NCBI GenBank assembly: GCA_003008705.1
Contig: PDUO01000057.1
Span: forward strand, 5,012 to 69,011
Length of the DNA stretch: 64,000 nt
DNA from: Pezicula radicicola
Taxonomy: Eukaryota; Ascomycota; Leotiomycetes; Helotiales; Dermateaceae
Direction of reading: 5' to 3'
Shown piece by piece: positions 46,053 through 57,764 of this stretch (position 1 is the first letter of the stretch; each line of letters opens with the position of its first letter). The position numbers and the translations under genes are program-made. The notes beneath the pieces are model-generated. The model did not search any database. It was given only the letters and a program-made list of their open reading frames with translations, and was not told where the DNA came from.

Positions 46053-48437
46053 ATGAGCCAAGCAGAACTGCAGTTGTCTGTTCTGAAGACATTGCCATGC
46101 GCATTGCCGACAAGCAATCTGGAGGAGAACGTGAACCTTGATTCAGTGGTGGCACAATTCAATGACAAGCTAGAATCGCTAAATCAGAATGATTTCGTAG
46201 AAAACGCTGTCTGGCGCGATACATTTGCGCTGACCGGCACACTACGCACTTTTTATTCAGCCTCGACTGTTGTGAGGGCTTGGGAAATAAACTGCAATCG
46301 CTCCAAAGCAAGACAATTCAAACTACGGTCCGAGTCAGCCCAAGTCATCAGGATTTCGAAGGATTGCGCTTGGATCAATGTTTTTTTTACCTTTGAGACA
46401 GCATCAGAGCCGCAATCAACGTGTTGCGGTTACCTTGAGTTGGTGCCGGCCAAAGATGGTAAATGGAAGATCTGGTTGCTGCGGACTGTGCTTGAGCAGT
46501 TGAAGAACTGTTCAAATGTTGACGAATTGGAATCCAAAATATTTAACCTCGATACGACTGCTGTTAACGGTATCAAGAACTACGCCAACGGCGAAGCTCA
46601 TCAACCTGATGGTGTGCACGGCGAATCTGGTTCTCTGCATTTTGATTGTGTCGTGGTTGGTGGCGGGCAAGCTGGACTGTCAACAGGAGGCCGTCTTCAA
46701 AGCCTGGGTGTAAATTATGTGGTGCTGGATCGGTACCAGCAGGTAGGGGACAATTGGAAGAATCGCTATGACTCGGCGAAATGTGAGCATTACATTCCTT
46801 ACCATAACGCAAGTAGATCTGCATTAATAAGAGTGCATTTATAGTACACACAGCAAGGGAATATTGTAAGTGGACAATAATATTGCGAGGCCGCTTCCAT
46901 TATGGCTAATCTGATGCTGTAGCCCATCTACCATTTGGCCGGACTTTTCAGCCGCCTTATCAAGAATTTCTGACAAAAGATGATCTTGCAAGTGGCTATC
47001 GAAACTGGGTAAAGAAATTCGGCATTGTGAGTTTACCTATACCCTGAATTTCGTGTTTTGTGTTCCCACTAATGTGAGACGCCAGAATATATGGACCTCA
47101 ACAGAGCTGAAATCTGGATCTTGGGATGAGCATCAGAGGAGGTGGACGCTGAATCTCGTTCGTCATGGTAAAGAACAAGTTATCTCCACATCCCATGTAG
47201 TCATGGCAGTTGGAGGCGGTGGTCATTTCCCCATCATGCCAGCATACCCAGATAAGGTGCTTTACACCGGAGATTTTACCCATAGCTGTGCTAAAACCTT
47301 CACAAGGACAAATTCCGCGGCTTAGTTCTCCATTCCTCCGAATTTCACTCAGCTCTCCCATGGAAAGGGCTGGACGGTGTGATAATCGGAACTGCAAACA
47401 CAGGTAATCACAGAATACGTCCGCTAATGCAGCTTTGCTGAGCCTATGATCTAGCACACGATGTCGCCGAAGACATGCTTGAAGCGGAGCTTAAGACGGT
47501 GACTATGATCCAGCGGAACACGACCTGTAATGCTGCTTCCCTCCTGCGATGAGATATATGCGGTATTGATAATATCTAGACGTGCTCCCCGCCGAATACT
47601 TTGCGAAGGTGCTACAGAGTGAGGAATTTGATTGAAGAGCCCCCCTATGCTGAGCTAGCAAAACCAGAGACCTACAATGAAAATATACCGACCGAAGTTG
47701 CCGACAGACTCCAGCAATCAATGCCTAACGGGGTAGGAAGTCTGATCAGCCAGACCGTGCTTCATGCTATGGCTGGACAAGAACCTGAACGCTTCGACGC
47801 ACTAGAGCGAGTGGGCTTCAAAACTGAACGATATGGAGATCTTACTTACCATATTTGTGAGCGCTTGGGAGGACATTATATGGATGTTGGCTGTTCCAAG
47901 TTAATTTCGGATGGAAAGGTGCGCATGTCCTCCCAGATTGTATTGCCGTGAAGGGTGATCTAGGCGTGTGGAAAGCCAGCCCTCTCACCACATGACCTTG
48001 ACCTCTGCTGGTATTGACTGAAAATCTAGATCAAGGTCAAGTCGGATGCGCTACCCTCTCGTTATTTCGAGGATGGACTTGAATTTGAGGATGGGTCGCG
48101 ACTGAAAGCGGATGTCATTGTATTCTCCACAGGATTCCTTGGCAATGTACGCACCATTGTCAAGGACATATTCGGAACAAAAGTCGCAAGCAAAGCCGAT
48201 GATTACTGGGGTTTAAACCATGAAGGAGAACTTCGTGGTGCTTTCAAACCACAGGGCCGTAAGTGGCGTTTTCTGGGGGAGCGGCCAAATACTCTTACTA
48301 ACTCTTGTTCAGAACCTGGCCTTTGGTATATCGGTGGTACTCTTGGGCATGCTCGTTATTTCTCGCGTCATATAGCCCTGCATATCAAAGCTGATGTGCT
48401 TGGAACTCCATTTCAGGTCTATACTGAGACACCTTAG
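46053..48437 (+). CDS. Flavin-containing monooxygenase with N-terminal NTF2-like region
   Basis: This is an FMO/YUCCA-type class B flavoprotein of about 600 residues. Residues about 1-180 form an NTF2/SnoaL-like region (AVWRDTFALTGTLRTFYSAS and the GKWKIWLLRTVLEQL strand). The FAD motif is VVGGGQAGLSTGGRL. After a 21-nt microexon (46845-46865) the reading is KLHTAREYSHLPFGRTFQPP. HVVMAVGGGGHFPIMPAY and the NADPH motif IIGTANTAHDVAEDM follow, then VIVFSTGFLGNVR and GLWYIGGTLGHARYFSRHIA. About nine GT-AG introns all keep frame, including a 46-nt one joining VLQ to TKPETYNENIPTEV. No breaks were found. Divergent to vanillyl-alcohol oxidase, it is probably co-regulated. It would hydroxylate or N-oxygenate a small substrate, or act in Baeyer-Villiger mode. 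Confidence 0.87.
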
Positions 48438-48981
48438 ACACTCTTAGATTGTATTTGGTTTTGTCCTTGCGTCAACAGATAGTGCTACATAGTGGTATAT
48501 ATAGATAGATCTATCTATAGACATATATTTACTCGTATTTGTACTCCCATTCGCACGTGAAAAAGATATTGCATTGAGTATATATACCTCTGCATTAGCC
48601 TGGTCGACAGATAGCAATGTCCTTGTTAGCAATCCACCTGTGCCGCATCTCGAATCGTCTAGCACTTATTCTCCACGTCTGCGATGTGACATATTCACGG
48701 AGCCTACCAACGCTCTGACACACAATGAACCAACTAGTAAATATTCTAATTCTTCATTGTTGATCAAAATTGGTAGTGGTTTTATTAGATTGATTCCATT
48801 CTAATTGCCCATTTTCTAAGGGAATATATTGTATATATATCAATTGAATACCATGGAAGACACAAAAAATAGCAGTATAAATGAGTGTATTATCAGCTGA
48901 AAGAGCTGATCCAAAAATAAGTGTCTAAAATAATCAACAGTTCTCGACTGATCTTGAACATGCTGTGCACTAGCACTCCAA

Positions 48982-49908
48982 CTACGGATCAGGGAACAAA
49001 TCAGGTTGTACAACAATGGGGCAAGTGATGTCCAAGAGACCTCCCCATTGTCCATTTTCTGACTTCTTATATACGATCATGTAGTCTCCAGGCCAATACT
49101 TGTCTTCAACTCTCATAGCAATCTCGCCAAACGTGAATGCCAAATCACAAGATTCAGCAACCACTGTTTGGTAATAGACAATCGGCAGAATGAATCTTGG
49201 CAAACTGAACGCTTCACCCGCGAACAATTCGATGTTCTTCGGGCCTTTAGCTACCGGCGCAGCGGGCGTGATGAGCTGGCCATCCGGATGATAGAATGAC
49301 GCAAATCCTGAGGCACTTTTGTTTTCGATCTCCTTGTCTATGGTCTCGTGGATTTTGCGAATCACTTCCTTTTCGTGCGCGACGTTTGTAGATGGCGCCT
49401 TCGGTTCCCAGGCATAGCCTGGTGCTGGTCGGAACTTGAACGGTGTGCCTGTGTCGAGAACACCCACTGTATGTGTCGGTATAGTAGATTCCCATGTCAT
49501 CGACTCCGGGCAGGGCAGGTCAATGATAATTTTCCAATCGGCTTTTGCATCGCTCTTCTGATAGATGGTGGTATAGAGGCATTTATAGCCAACGGTGACG
49601 CCGAGACGAGGATGCTTCCAGCCGGTAACTGTGATCGAGCCCCAGCTCGCAGCATAGTTGCCAGATGCGCTCACATGAAGGCCACCATGCTCAAGCTTGC
49701 GTTTGTACATGCCGCTACGAAGATCATTGGCGAACGCAGACGCAATGGCTGTGCTGCCGCGAACTGGGAGAAGGGCCGGCAGGTATTGTACGGCATCAGC
49801 GTGGTAGTATGAAGCGATTTTGGTCGCATCGCAAGCGCTAAACGCAGATTGGATAGTGCGCTCAATGGCGAGAACTCGCCCACGTTCAGCCTGAAGGTTT
49901 AGTGTCAT
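48982..49908 (-). CDS. Tandem SnoaL/DUF4440-like protein
   Basis: This is a single open frame of 308 residues holding two NTF2-fold repeats. The first (about 10-145) has AIERTIQSAFSACDATKIAS, YYHADAVQYLPALLPVRGST and YTTIYQKSDAKADWKIIIDL. The second (about 180-305) has EVIRKIHETIDKEIENKSAS, FYHPDGQLITPAAPVAKGPK and MIVYKKSENGQWGGLLDI. Each repeat follows the SnoaL/DUF4440 order of helix, YH-D-A-V-like strand, P-x-x-G loop and a final W-rich strand. The function is unknown; single-domain relatives serve as isomerases, cyclases or small-molecule binders. It starts opposite the regulator at 50682 with about 770 bp between starts. Confidence 0.75.
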   Translation of the reverse strand: MTLNLQAERGRVLAIERTIQSAFSACDATKIASYYHADAVQYLPALLPVRGSTAIASAFANDLRSGMYKRKLEHGGLHVSASGNYAASWGSITVTGWKHPRLGVTVGYKCLYTTIYQKSDAKADWKIIIDLPCPESMTWESTIPTHTVGVLDTGTPFKFRPAPGYAWEPKAPSTNVAHEKEVIRKIHETIDKEIENKSASGFASFYHPDGQLITPAAPVAKGPKNIELFAGEAFSLPRFILPIVYYQTVVAESCDLAFTFGEIAMRVEDKYWPGDYMIVYKKSENGQWGGLLDITCPIVVQPDLFPDP

Positions 49909-50588
49909 TGTTACTTTCTAGATTAGTTGAGAAATCTAAAAATTATCATCTTGCAGTTGCATTAATAGTACCAGACCGTGTATACGGAGCCGTGAGACCG
50001 AGTGTGCCAAATTACAAAATCGGCTGCATACCTGAGCAAAGCCGATGGTAAGAAAGGAGTTTCACAGGAACCCGGTGCTCCGTTGTCTTGTTGCAAGGCA
50101 TGGCTCAACGGCTCGCTTACGTGAAGGAAGGGGGGGGGGAGAGGTGAAAACCTTCTTTCCTGCTATATTGACGTACTTCATCCATCGGGACCCGAGTTGT
50201 CTCAGCTCTCACATTACTGGGCAGTTGGCGAAAGTCTCTCGGATTTTTGGCTATCTATGCGGGGACGGAATGCCGATTCAAATGCCTTGCCCATGTTTCT
50301 TAAATGCTGCTCCACGTCCACTCCCTTTTCCCCCTAGTTCCCTCAAAAAGCACTGGTGTCGATATGAGTACAGGTCCTATTTGTGGCCGTGCAAGGTTTA
50401 AAGGAAGCGATTTGCATTGCTAGCCAGGATGCAGCCGGGAAGGCGGGTGCTTGTTAATTTCCCCCATTCGATTCGCTTCGCTTCACATCCTCGTAACCAT
50501 CCCCATGTATAGTCATATATATATATCATCCCGCATTTCCACCCCACGGGCTACTTACTGTACCCCCGCAAATTTTCATTTTCATTTG

Positions 50589-50616
50589 TTCCTGTTCCTG
50601 TTCCTGTTCCTGTTCC
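50589..50616 (+). repeat. TTCCTG hexamer tandem repeat
   Basis: Nearly five perfect copies of TTCCTG lie 66 bp upstream of the Zn2Cys6 regulator start, in its likely 5' leader or core promoter. Copy number could vary between strains. Confidence 0.8.
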
Positions 50617-50631
50617 GACAGCGAACACAAT

Positions 50632-50637
50632 CACGTG
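50632..50637. promoter_or_regulatory. CACGTG E-box
   Basis: The palindrome CACGTG, in context TCACGTGACA, lies 45 bp upstream of the regulator ATG. This is the core site of fungal bHLH factors. Function is inferred from the motif and position only. Confidence 0.35.
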
Positions 50638-50681
50638 ACATATAACCATTCGATCAGGACACCACTGTAGCCGTATTCTCT

Positions 50682-52912
50682 ATGTCTGACAGCCTTCCTC
50701 CACGACGGTCTAATTTGAGCTGCAATTCGTGCCGTACCCGGAAAACCAAAGTTTGTTAGCCAGCCTACTTAAGTGACTTGAATTTGACTTGGACTTGAAA
50801 GTGCATAAGGTTGGGCGACGGGCCCTGTCAAAGATGCGCAGCCATCGGGAAGCCATGCCACACACCTCACACCAAATCTTCACGCCCTTACTACCAGACG
50901 TCGAAAGAACAGTTCGAGTTGATGACGGCCGTGGTCCACCACTTCCTTCCGGACGTGTCCTTGGAGAAGGAGGCTCTTCGAAAGGTGGTCGCTGCCTTTC
51001 CAAATACTACTACTACAGCCCCAATTGCTGCCGTCGATACCCATGACGAAGCACGAAATCATCTGGACGCCCAAAGAGGTAGAGAGAAAGCGGCAGGAGG
51101 TGCTGTTAGTGGGACCTCCCCGGCAGCACTGCTGACACCCATGAGCCAAGTGCTGCCGACGACTAACTCGCTGCATGAGCATGAGCTGACCTACACACTG
51201 GCGTTGCCGACACCTGAGTCAAGTCTCCAGTGCGACCAGGGAGATAACAGTTTGTGCTACGACTCGATGAATATCCCACGTGTGTGCCATGCTATTTGAC
51301 ATTGCAAAACGAGTACTAATGAATCCCAGGTTTTGATGTTGGTTCGAGTTGGAACACCTTCTACTCCCGTATCCGATCTACTTTCGCAGATAGTCGTGCG
51401 AAATTGCTCCAAACACAACCGCCAACAAGCGAAACTCCACGCGACGGCCGATATATCGATAAGGTATACCCCCAGAACCTACCGGATCCTGAATTAATGA
51501 ACGAAGCTACCGCCAAGTTCTTCACAGAGGTCAATGTCGGCACTTATATCATGGACTACGACGAGTTTCGGACCCACCTGGACAATGCCTATCGTCTTCG
51601 CCTACCTTTGAGCAATGCGGTTGTCATGACCATTCATCTTGTTTTTACCCTGTGCCAAGAGTCGGAGGAATCTTTCATCTATGCTGGCCAATACTTCAAC
51701 AACACTATCGCGGAAGGTACTTTAGAAAGCGTACAGACGATGATGCTCCTGGTAAGCTTCTCTAACCTCCCCCTGCTGATGTTGACTAAGTATCCAGGTG
51801 CTCTGCCATATAAATCGTTTCCAGCGTGAGCTAGCGTGGTCAGTGCTAGGCTGCGCAAACAGAATTGCACAGTCACTCGGGCTTCAATCCTCCCCGCCAA
51901 AGTGGAAAATTGCGGCTTCGCACGACGAAGAACAGAGAAAGACGATTTGGTGGTCTCTCTATAGCCTTGATGCTTTCGTGTCCAGCGTCCTCGGCCGCGA
52001 TATCGCCATCCAAGCTGACCAGTCTTTCCCTCTGGAGATAGTAAAGCCCACCTTCGCCCTGATGCAGGATTGGATACTGACCTTGTGGTTCAGGGGCTGA
52101 AAGTCTGCTCTGGAATCCCGCCAGGCTACGCTACATTCTCATCATCCCTGAGTCAAATCTATGGTGAGGTTACGGGACTTGTCTACCAACAGGCGACCAC
52201 GAAAACAGCCAATGTGGCCGCTATCTTCACTCTGTTAGATAGACTGAAAAGGTGGAAGAATGATCTACCGGAGTATCTCCAACCAAATTGCCCAACTCTA
52301 CCGACGTATGTTCGCGCAATCAACTACCTTAGCCTAAGATACCACCATACTGTCATGCTTCTCACGCGCCCTTACCTTCTACAGCCATTGATGAATGATA
52401 GACCGTATAGCCAAGAGGGGGTCGACCTTGCAAAGATCTGCGAAGATGCGAACAAGGAGTCGATATTCCTGCTCAAGGAGACGTACCGAAAGAATCTGCT
52501 GAGCAAGATCAACTATCTGGATGCTTACTATATCCTCGCAGACTGTATGATCTTGTTTCTCCGTGTGCTAAAACATCCATCGGAGCACTTAACAAGAGAG
52601 TTGGAAGAAGCTGTTCCTATGGTTGCTATGACCCAACATATCCACTTTGGCACATTTGGTCTCCGATCATTTTCAGCCCTCCTCGTCCGTCTTAAGCTAC
52701 CACAAGAAGACTGGTATGCCGAAACCCAACTTTGCTACTGACTATGTCATTGACTAATTGAATCTGCTAGTTCCTCCCTCATATTGCGGGACTCGAATGA
52801 TCTGTTGGCAGGTGATGTAAGCTTTGATGAAATGTTCAACGATTTCTGGGACACTGCGGGTCTGGTGGGGTGGGAGCCCAGCGAGGAGACTATGGCAGCT
52901 ATGGCAGAATAG
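50682..52912 (+). CDS. Zn2Cys6 transcription factor (possible frameshift)
   Basis: This is probably the pathway-specific regulator of the neighbouring oxidase cluster. MSDSLPPRRSNLS precedes CNSCRTRKTK; an intron (from 50750) joins this to CIRLGDGPCQRCAAIGKPC, completing a C-x2-C-x6-C-x7-C-x2-C-x6-C cluster. The middle has the fungal transcription factor domain (LAWSVLGCANRIAQSLGL, EEQRKTIWWSLYSLDAFVSS, LGRDIAIQADQSFPLEIV). Other introns lie near 51280-51330, 51750-51798 and 52712-52770; the last joins QEDW(C) to SSLILRDSNDLLAGDVSFDE, with the stop at 52912. Between SFPLEI and LDTDLVVQGLKVCSGIPP (about 52030-52085) the frame changes with no credible intron, pointing to a one-base indel or a sequence error. 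It lies head to tail with the dioxygenase gene. Confidence 0.8.
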
Positions 52913-53412
52913 TATCCTGAATAGCAATTGATTATTACTCTTTTCACTATCTTCACATGCTCGGACATAATAACCTGTTGATGTTCCCAAATATTGAGAT
53001 ACCTCAACAAACCTACATGCAATTCACAGGCTGTAAGGCCGGTCCCCAGCAATCAGACCAATCATGTGTGTCCCGAACAGCATGACCGGGTGCCGTAAGT
53101 GGCAATACTGGAAATTTGTGTTTGGGACTGCCATGGAACTACAATCTTCGCCCTTTAGCAGCACTTGATGCTGGTGCGTCTCTGCAGCCTTGGCATGGAG
53201 CCATGGGACCGACGCGGATTCATAACGCCGATTTCAAAACTACTAAGTGTTTACCCTGGTTCTCCCACTACCCTACGGAAAGCTCCCGAAGCTCCCGGAA
53301 GATCTATGGGTCCAGACTCAATCAACACCATATATACCGGACGTTCGTTGAGAGGGACAGAGAGCATCTTTCATTTCCACAAACTTGCAGTTCCTCCTAA
53401 GAATATCCAACA

Positions 53413-55035
53413 ATGGCAGCCCATCAGCTCCCCAACACAGTCCCGGCCTATACCAATGGTCGTCTATCCACTACCCAAACCAAGTTCCCAAAAACTTGGG
53501 TGTTTACCAATGCCTTCATGCCAGCACGATATGAGGCCAGTATTGAAGAGGTCGAAACTGAAGGTATCATCCCAGATGCGATCAACGGTACATACTTCAG
53601 CATGCAGATGGACCACCATATGCCTCCCAAGTACGAGAACGACATTCTATTCGATGGCGATGGCATTGTCAGCTCTTTCCGCATTTTCAACGGCCATGTC
53701 GACTGGAAACGGCGATTCGTGCGAACGGATCGCTTCAACATTGAGTCAAAGGAACGCAAGGCCCTTTTTGGGAGATATCGCAACCCTTATACCGACGATG
53801 AGTCAGTACGAGGCATGGTTCGCACGATTGCAAACACAAACATCGTGTTCTGGCGGGGCGTAATGCTCGCACTGAAGGAGGATGGACCACCTTTTGCTCT
53901 AGATCCTACCACGCTTGATACTCTAGGTCGCTACGATTTTGAAGGCCAGGTTCTGTCCCCTGTCTTTACTGCTCACCCAAAGATTGATCCTACAACTGGG
54001 GAAATGCTATGTTTTGGCTATCAAGCTGGAGGTGATGGCAATTGTGCTTCCAAAGAACTCGTTTTCTATACCCTCGGAGCAGACGGCAAGAAAACCCATG
54101 AGGCGTGGTTCGAGATGCCATATGCCGGCTTCATTCACGATTTCGGCTTTACAGACGATTGGATTATTTTCCCTCTCAGCCCTCTCAAGTCTGACCTCGA
54201 GCGGATCAAGAAAGGGGGGCTGTACTGGGCGTGGGACCCAAATGATTTCTCCTACTTTGGAATTGCTCCAAGACATAAGCCAAAACGGGAGGATATGGTG
54301 TGGATTCGTGCAAAGAACAGTTTCCAGGGCCATGTAGCCGGTACATACCAGAAAGATGGCAAGCTGATCTTCGATCTGACCATGGCCGACGACAATATCT
54401 TTTACTGGTTCCCCGAGGCACATGTTTCCGCAGATGCCCACCCAGAGCCGCGTCCATTCAAGGCCCCCATGTCGAGATACGTTTTTGATCTCAAAGACCT
54501 ATCAAAGAACGACATGATTGAGCCGACCCAAAAACTTCATTTCCTTGCAGAGTTCGCACGCATCGACGACCGTTTTACGGGCAAGGCTTATACTCAATAC
54601 TGGGTCCTCAACACTGATCCAACGAAACCCTACGATATGGAGAAGTGCGGCCCTCCCTCTATGGGTGTTTGGAACACGTTGATCCATTATAACTGGGAGA
54701 CCGGCAAGGAGGAGTCGTGGTGGGTTGGGCCGACTAGCCAGTTGGAGGAGCCGTGTTTTGTCCCGGCATCACGCAACGCACCGGAAGGGGATGGCTATTT
54801 GGTTGCGGTAATCGATCGGCTCGACGAGATGCGTCAGGACCTTGCCATTTTCAAAGCGCAAAGCGTCTCAGAGGGTCCAATTGGCCTCATCCACCTGCCC
54901 CTTCGGCCACGACGTGGATTCCACGGAAACTTTGTCGACTATAACGACATTAAGGAATTTGCCGACCGCCCTGCTCAGCCTGCTCAAACGCCGCTGCCCT
55001 GGCAACTAGCCCAAGCCGCCAACTTGAAAAATTGA
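53413..55035 (+). CDS. Carotenoid-cleavage-oxygenase family dioxygenase (stilbene/lignostilbene type)
   Basis: This is a non-haem Fe(II) dioxygenase of the RPE65/carotenoid oxygenase family. It is intronless, with 540 residues starting MAAHQLPNTVPAYTNGRLST. The four iron-ligand histidines are visible: His188 (FTAHPKID), His242 (FIHDFGFTDDW), His307 (FQGHVAGTY) and His504 (GFHGNF). Their spacings are close to those I recall for Neurospora CAO-1, the resveratrol-cleaving enzyme. FDGDGIVSSF and GRYRNPYTDDE are family motifs. Lys155 in ALKEDGPP fits the lysine that binds the phenol hydroxyl in stilbene-cleaving members. It therefore more likely cleaves a 4-hydroxyphenyl-conjugated C=C (stilbene, isoeugenol type) to aldehydes than a carotenoid. 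Position next to three VAO-type phenol oxidases supports this. The product aldehydes would match VAO-pathway intermediates (inference). Confidence 0.92.
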   Translation: MAAHQLPNTVPAYTNGRLSTTQTKFPKTWVFTNAFMPARYEASIEEVETEGIIPDAINGTYFSMQMDHHMPPKYENDILFDGDGIVSSFRIFNGHVDWKRRFVRTDRFNIESKERKALFGRYRNPYTDDESVRGMVRTIANTNIVFWRGVMLALKEDGPPFALDPTTLDTLGRYDFEGQVLSPVFTAHPKIDPTTGEMLCFGYQAGGDGNCASKELVFYTLGADGKKTHEAWFEMPYAGFIHDFGFTDDWIIFPLSPLKSDLERIKKGGLYWAWDPNDFSYFGIAPRHKPKREDMVWIRAKNSFQGHVAGTYQKDGKLIFDLTMADDNIFYWFPEAHVSADAHPEPRPFKAPMSRYVFDLKDLSKNDMIEPTQKLHFLAEFARIDDRFTGKAYTQYWVLNTDPTKPYDMEKCGPPSMGVWNTLIHYNWETGKEESWWVGPTSQLEEPCFVPASRNAPEGDGYLVAVIDRLDEMRQDLAIFKAQSVSEGPIGLIHLPLRPRRGFHGNFVDYNDIKEFADRPAQPAQTPLPWQLAQAANLKN

Positions 55036-55779
55036 GAGAACGATGTAGGCTGTGGAGTAGTAGGCACATTACTTCTTTGCTCACTAGAATTAAATGTCAA
55101 CTTGACTTGGAATATTATCTACCATTCTTAAATGATAACTCCTAGCATTCATTCATGCCTTTGTATTAAATCAAAATGATATTTCCAAATTGACAGCTCT
55201 GATGCTATCTCAATGAGTGGAGGATAACACCTCTCTAGTCTATCTACCCCCTATTCCTACCTCTACTGTCCTAGTGTTCCTATAACTCCTAATGCATACA
55301 TGAATGTGACACCATCCGGCATTTGAAGAAGCGATAGCTACGACAGTCTAACAATAGCTAATTATCCTGTAGTCCAATAAATGCCGAGAGAATTGATTGG
55401 TAAGACCTGTGAGGTTATGTGATAAAGTGGCACTTACCAACACTCGCAATACTTAATAAGCCAAGTCCGTTAGCACAGCCGAGGAAACGACTCGTAGTAT
55501 TCCTGAATTCCCTTAGGACTGGGGTCCATACTTACAGAGTCCTTAGTCCGGCCATCCCTCCTTTGCTATATACTCAGTCTAGTCAACAATTGACCCTTAG
55601 TCCATAGGACGAAGTCAAAGCAATGCATTCTCAGGAAATAGAGATCCTACATTATAGAGAAGTGTCTCCTGGCAAGTTTCTTTCTGTACACGCATATAGC
55701 TGCTTGGCTACCTGAGCGCCGACAGACGTAAAGACGGCCTCAAAGACCGTAAACTCGGTTGAGCATAGGTCACCTAAGC
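55036..55779. other. Intergenic, no gene seen
   Basis: Downstream of the dioxygenase the sequence loses coding character. Only short unsupported frames occur. Confidence 0.45.
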
Positions 55780-55920
55780 TTATTTAATAAGCCCCGCTAT
55801 GTCCGCTAAACCCGAGCATGTATTTTCTAGTGCATACCGAACAATCAGAAAGGCTTTTCTCTACGATTAAGCTGATGATTACGGATCAGAGGAATTCGCT
55901 TAGTATAAGGATGATTAAGG
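55780..55920 (+). mobile_element. hAT transposase C-terminal relic
   Basis: The plus strand reads PAMSAKPEHVFSSAYRTIRK, the degenerate form of the hAT dimerisation signature (SAEPERVFSxxxxxI). Stops and TA-rich changes surround it. It is a mutated remnant of an Ac/hobo-type transposase. No ends were found. Confidence 0.6.
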
Positions 55921-57166
55921 TTCTAGCATGTCTAAAGTCATAGTACAAGTTAAGGGATTAGGATAAGGTTGATAGGATATTATTTATTAAACCTATAGTG
56001 CTCTGTATGTATCCTACGGATAAAGATATTAAAGGAAATAGGGTGGCTGTCGGATGAATTAGGGTTTAGAAGCTAGGGTTAGACACAACTACTAATTTGT
56101 ACCAGAACTAGAAGTTTATAAATTCGTAAACTAGATTGTATAAGATTTATATAACCACTAAACGTACTAGTTCCCCTGAAAATACCTTGTTTATAGACTA
56201 TTAAAACTACTAGCCGCACTGCTATTAACTTGTATTTATACATCAGAGGATCCTACCTCGCAAGTTTCTATTTAGGACCAACTATTAGGACACACGAAAT
56301 CCTAGTTAAAACAACGTCAATTATACTATACTTCATTATACCCGCCTAAGCTTCATGCGTAAAACTAGAGTAATGCTAAGTCTTTCTATACCTTTAAATA
56401 GTTATTTATTGTTTGTGCCGAGCCGACTGTCGAACATAAATACTATATTGCTGAGAGAAAGACTATTCCAACCCTTACTTCGGGCACCCTGGAATAGTGT
56501 TAGTTGTAATATAGAATCGAAGTATGTCTGATTTCTAGTAGACGGGTTCTATAAGGGTAGAAACAACGTATTTTTCAAGGATACTACTCCTTGATTGATT
56601 ATTGCCTTTTGAGACTCAATGAAGGCTTCCGTAATCCGATACAAAGCCCTGCAAAGATCGTACTAGAATTTGCAGTATTCGAACATCGAACCAATTTCCT
56701 CGAGACTGTCTAGCACATTTTTTTGCTATGGTTTTTCAAGGCAGACTTACTCTAAATTTAATGTAGATGTTGTGTTGTTAAATTATAATATATTTGAAAT
56801 TTGAATTTGTATGTGAATGTTGTGTTCGATTACTTCGATTCGGAATATTCGGTCTGGGATGCCACAACATCGATTGGAGAGAGCACGACAGAATGAAAGC
56901 GGAGAGGAACAAGGGAGGAGGGGAAGTCGGCGCTTTGTGCTACCATTGAACTTCAACAATTGCACCAACACATTACACTGAGGCAGTCGTGTAGAAGAAT
57001 TATTAACATGTCTTGCCTCATTGATCGGCCCTAATTATTCCCCATCCGAAAGTATCCCTTCTGCTAAGTAGAACGAGATTTTCCGTACGATCCTATAACG
57101 CTGTTGGAGGTAAAACATGATGAGACGGCAATGAACCGACTAGTTTGACTAAGGCAGCTTGGGGCT
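55921..57166. other. AT-rich decayed DNA
   Basis: Moderately AT-rich with many stops in all frames, probably the remainder of the hAT element and other repeats. No gene is supported. Confidence 0.45.
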
Positions 57167-57764
57167 CTATAGAGGCTCAAAAACTTGCACCCTATAGTTA
57201 TCCATGTCACAAATATATACATGACCTAGATGATCTACTGCCACAGCCGTAGGCATATTAAATTGGCCTGGCAGAGAGCCTAAGCTACCAAATTTATGGA
57301 TATCATCCCCTTGTTCTGTGAAAGCTGGGATTTGATGGTTGTCAGCATCGACGACGTACAATGTTAGGGTGTACGGGCACATTGCCAGTCCCTCTGCAAA
57401 CCGAAATTCGTTCGCAAGTTTTCCTTGCTTGTCCCACCTCTTAACCCAGTCTGTGGTCCGATCGATACATTCTCCTGCCTCGGGAATCGTCCGTTCGGAA
57501 CACCAGCAGGGCGGTGACTTCTCTCCACGTAGAATCTCCGAATTCCGACTTGAACTCACCCTTGCCATCGAAAATCTGCACCCGTTTGTTATCTCTGTCG
57601 CAAACATAAATCTCAAGCTCTTCAGGCTTGAACACTATGCCTGGATAGCCATCTGGGTCCAAGCCCCATATCCTCCAGGGGTCGAGAGACTGGCCTTCGG
57701 TCGTACCTGGAGTTAGACTGCGGAATGGGTAGTACCTATTCTGCGTCCAGCTTCTTATAAGCAC
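57167..57764 (-). pseudogene. NHL-repeat protein remnant, frameshifted
   Basis: Two overlapping frames encode NHL/beta-propeller blades. The first has IYVCDRDNKRVQIFDGKGEF and then KSEFG. The second has LTLYVVDADNHQIPAFTEQG and GQFNMPTAVAVDHLGHVYIC followed by DMDNYRVQVFEPL. Blades from different frames are separated by a frame change near 57530, so the gene is broken or carries an unrecognised intron. NHL propellers usually bind proteins or RNA. No other domain is visible. Confidence 0.6.

Noticed and set aside
53165..53863. Plus-strand frame of 232 codons overlapping the dioxygenase start
   Set aside because: It is an out-of-frame shadow; the dioxygenase frame from 53413 carries all family motifs.
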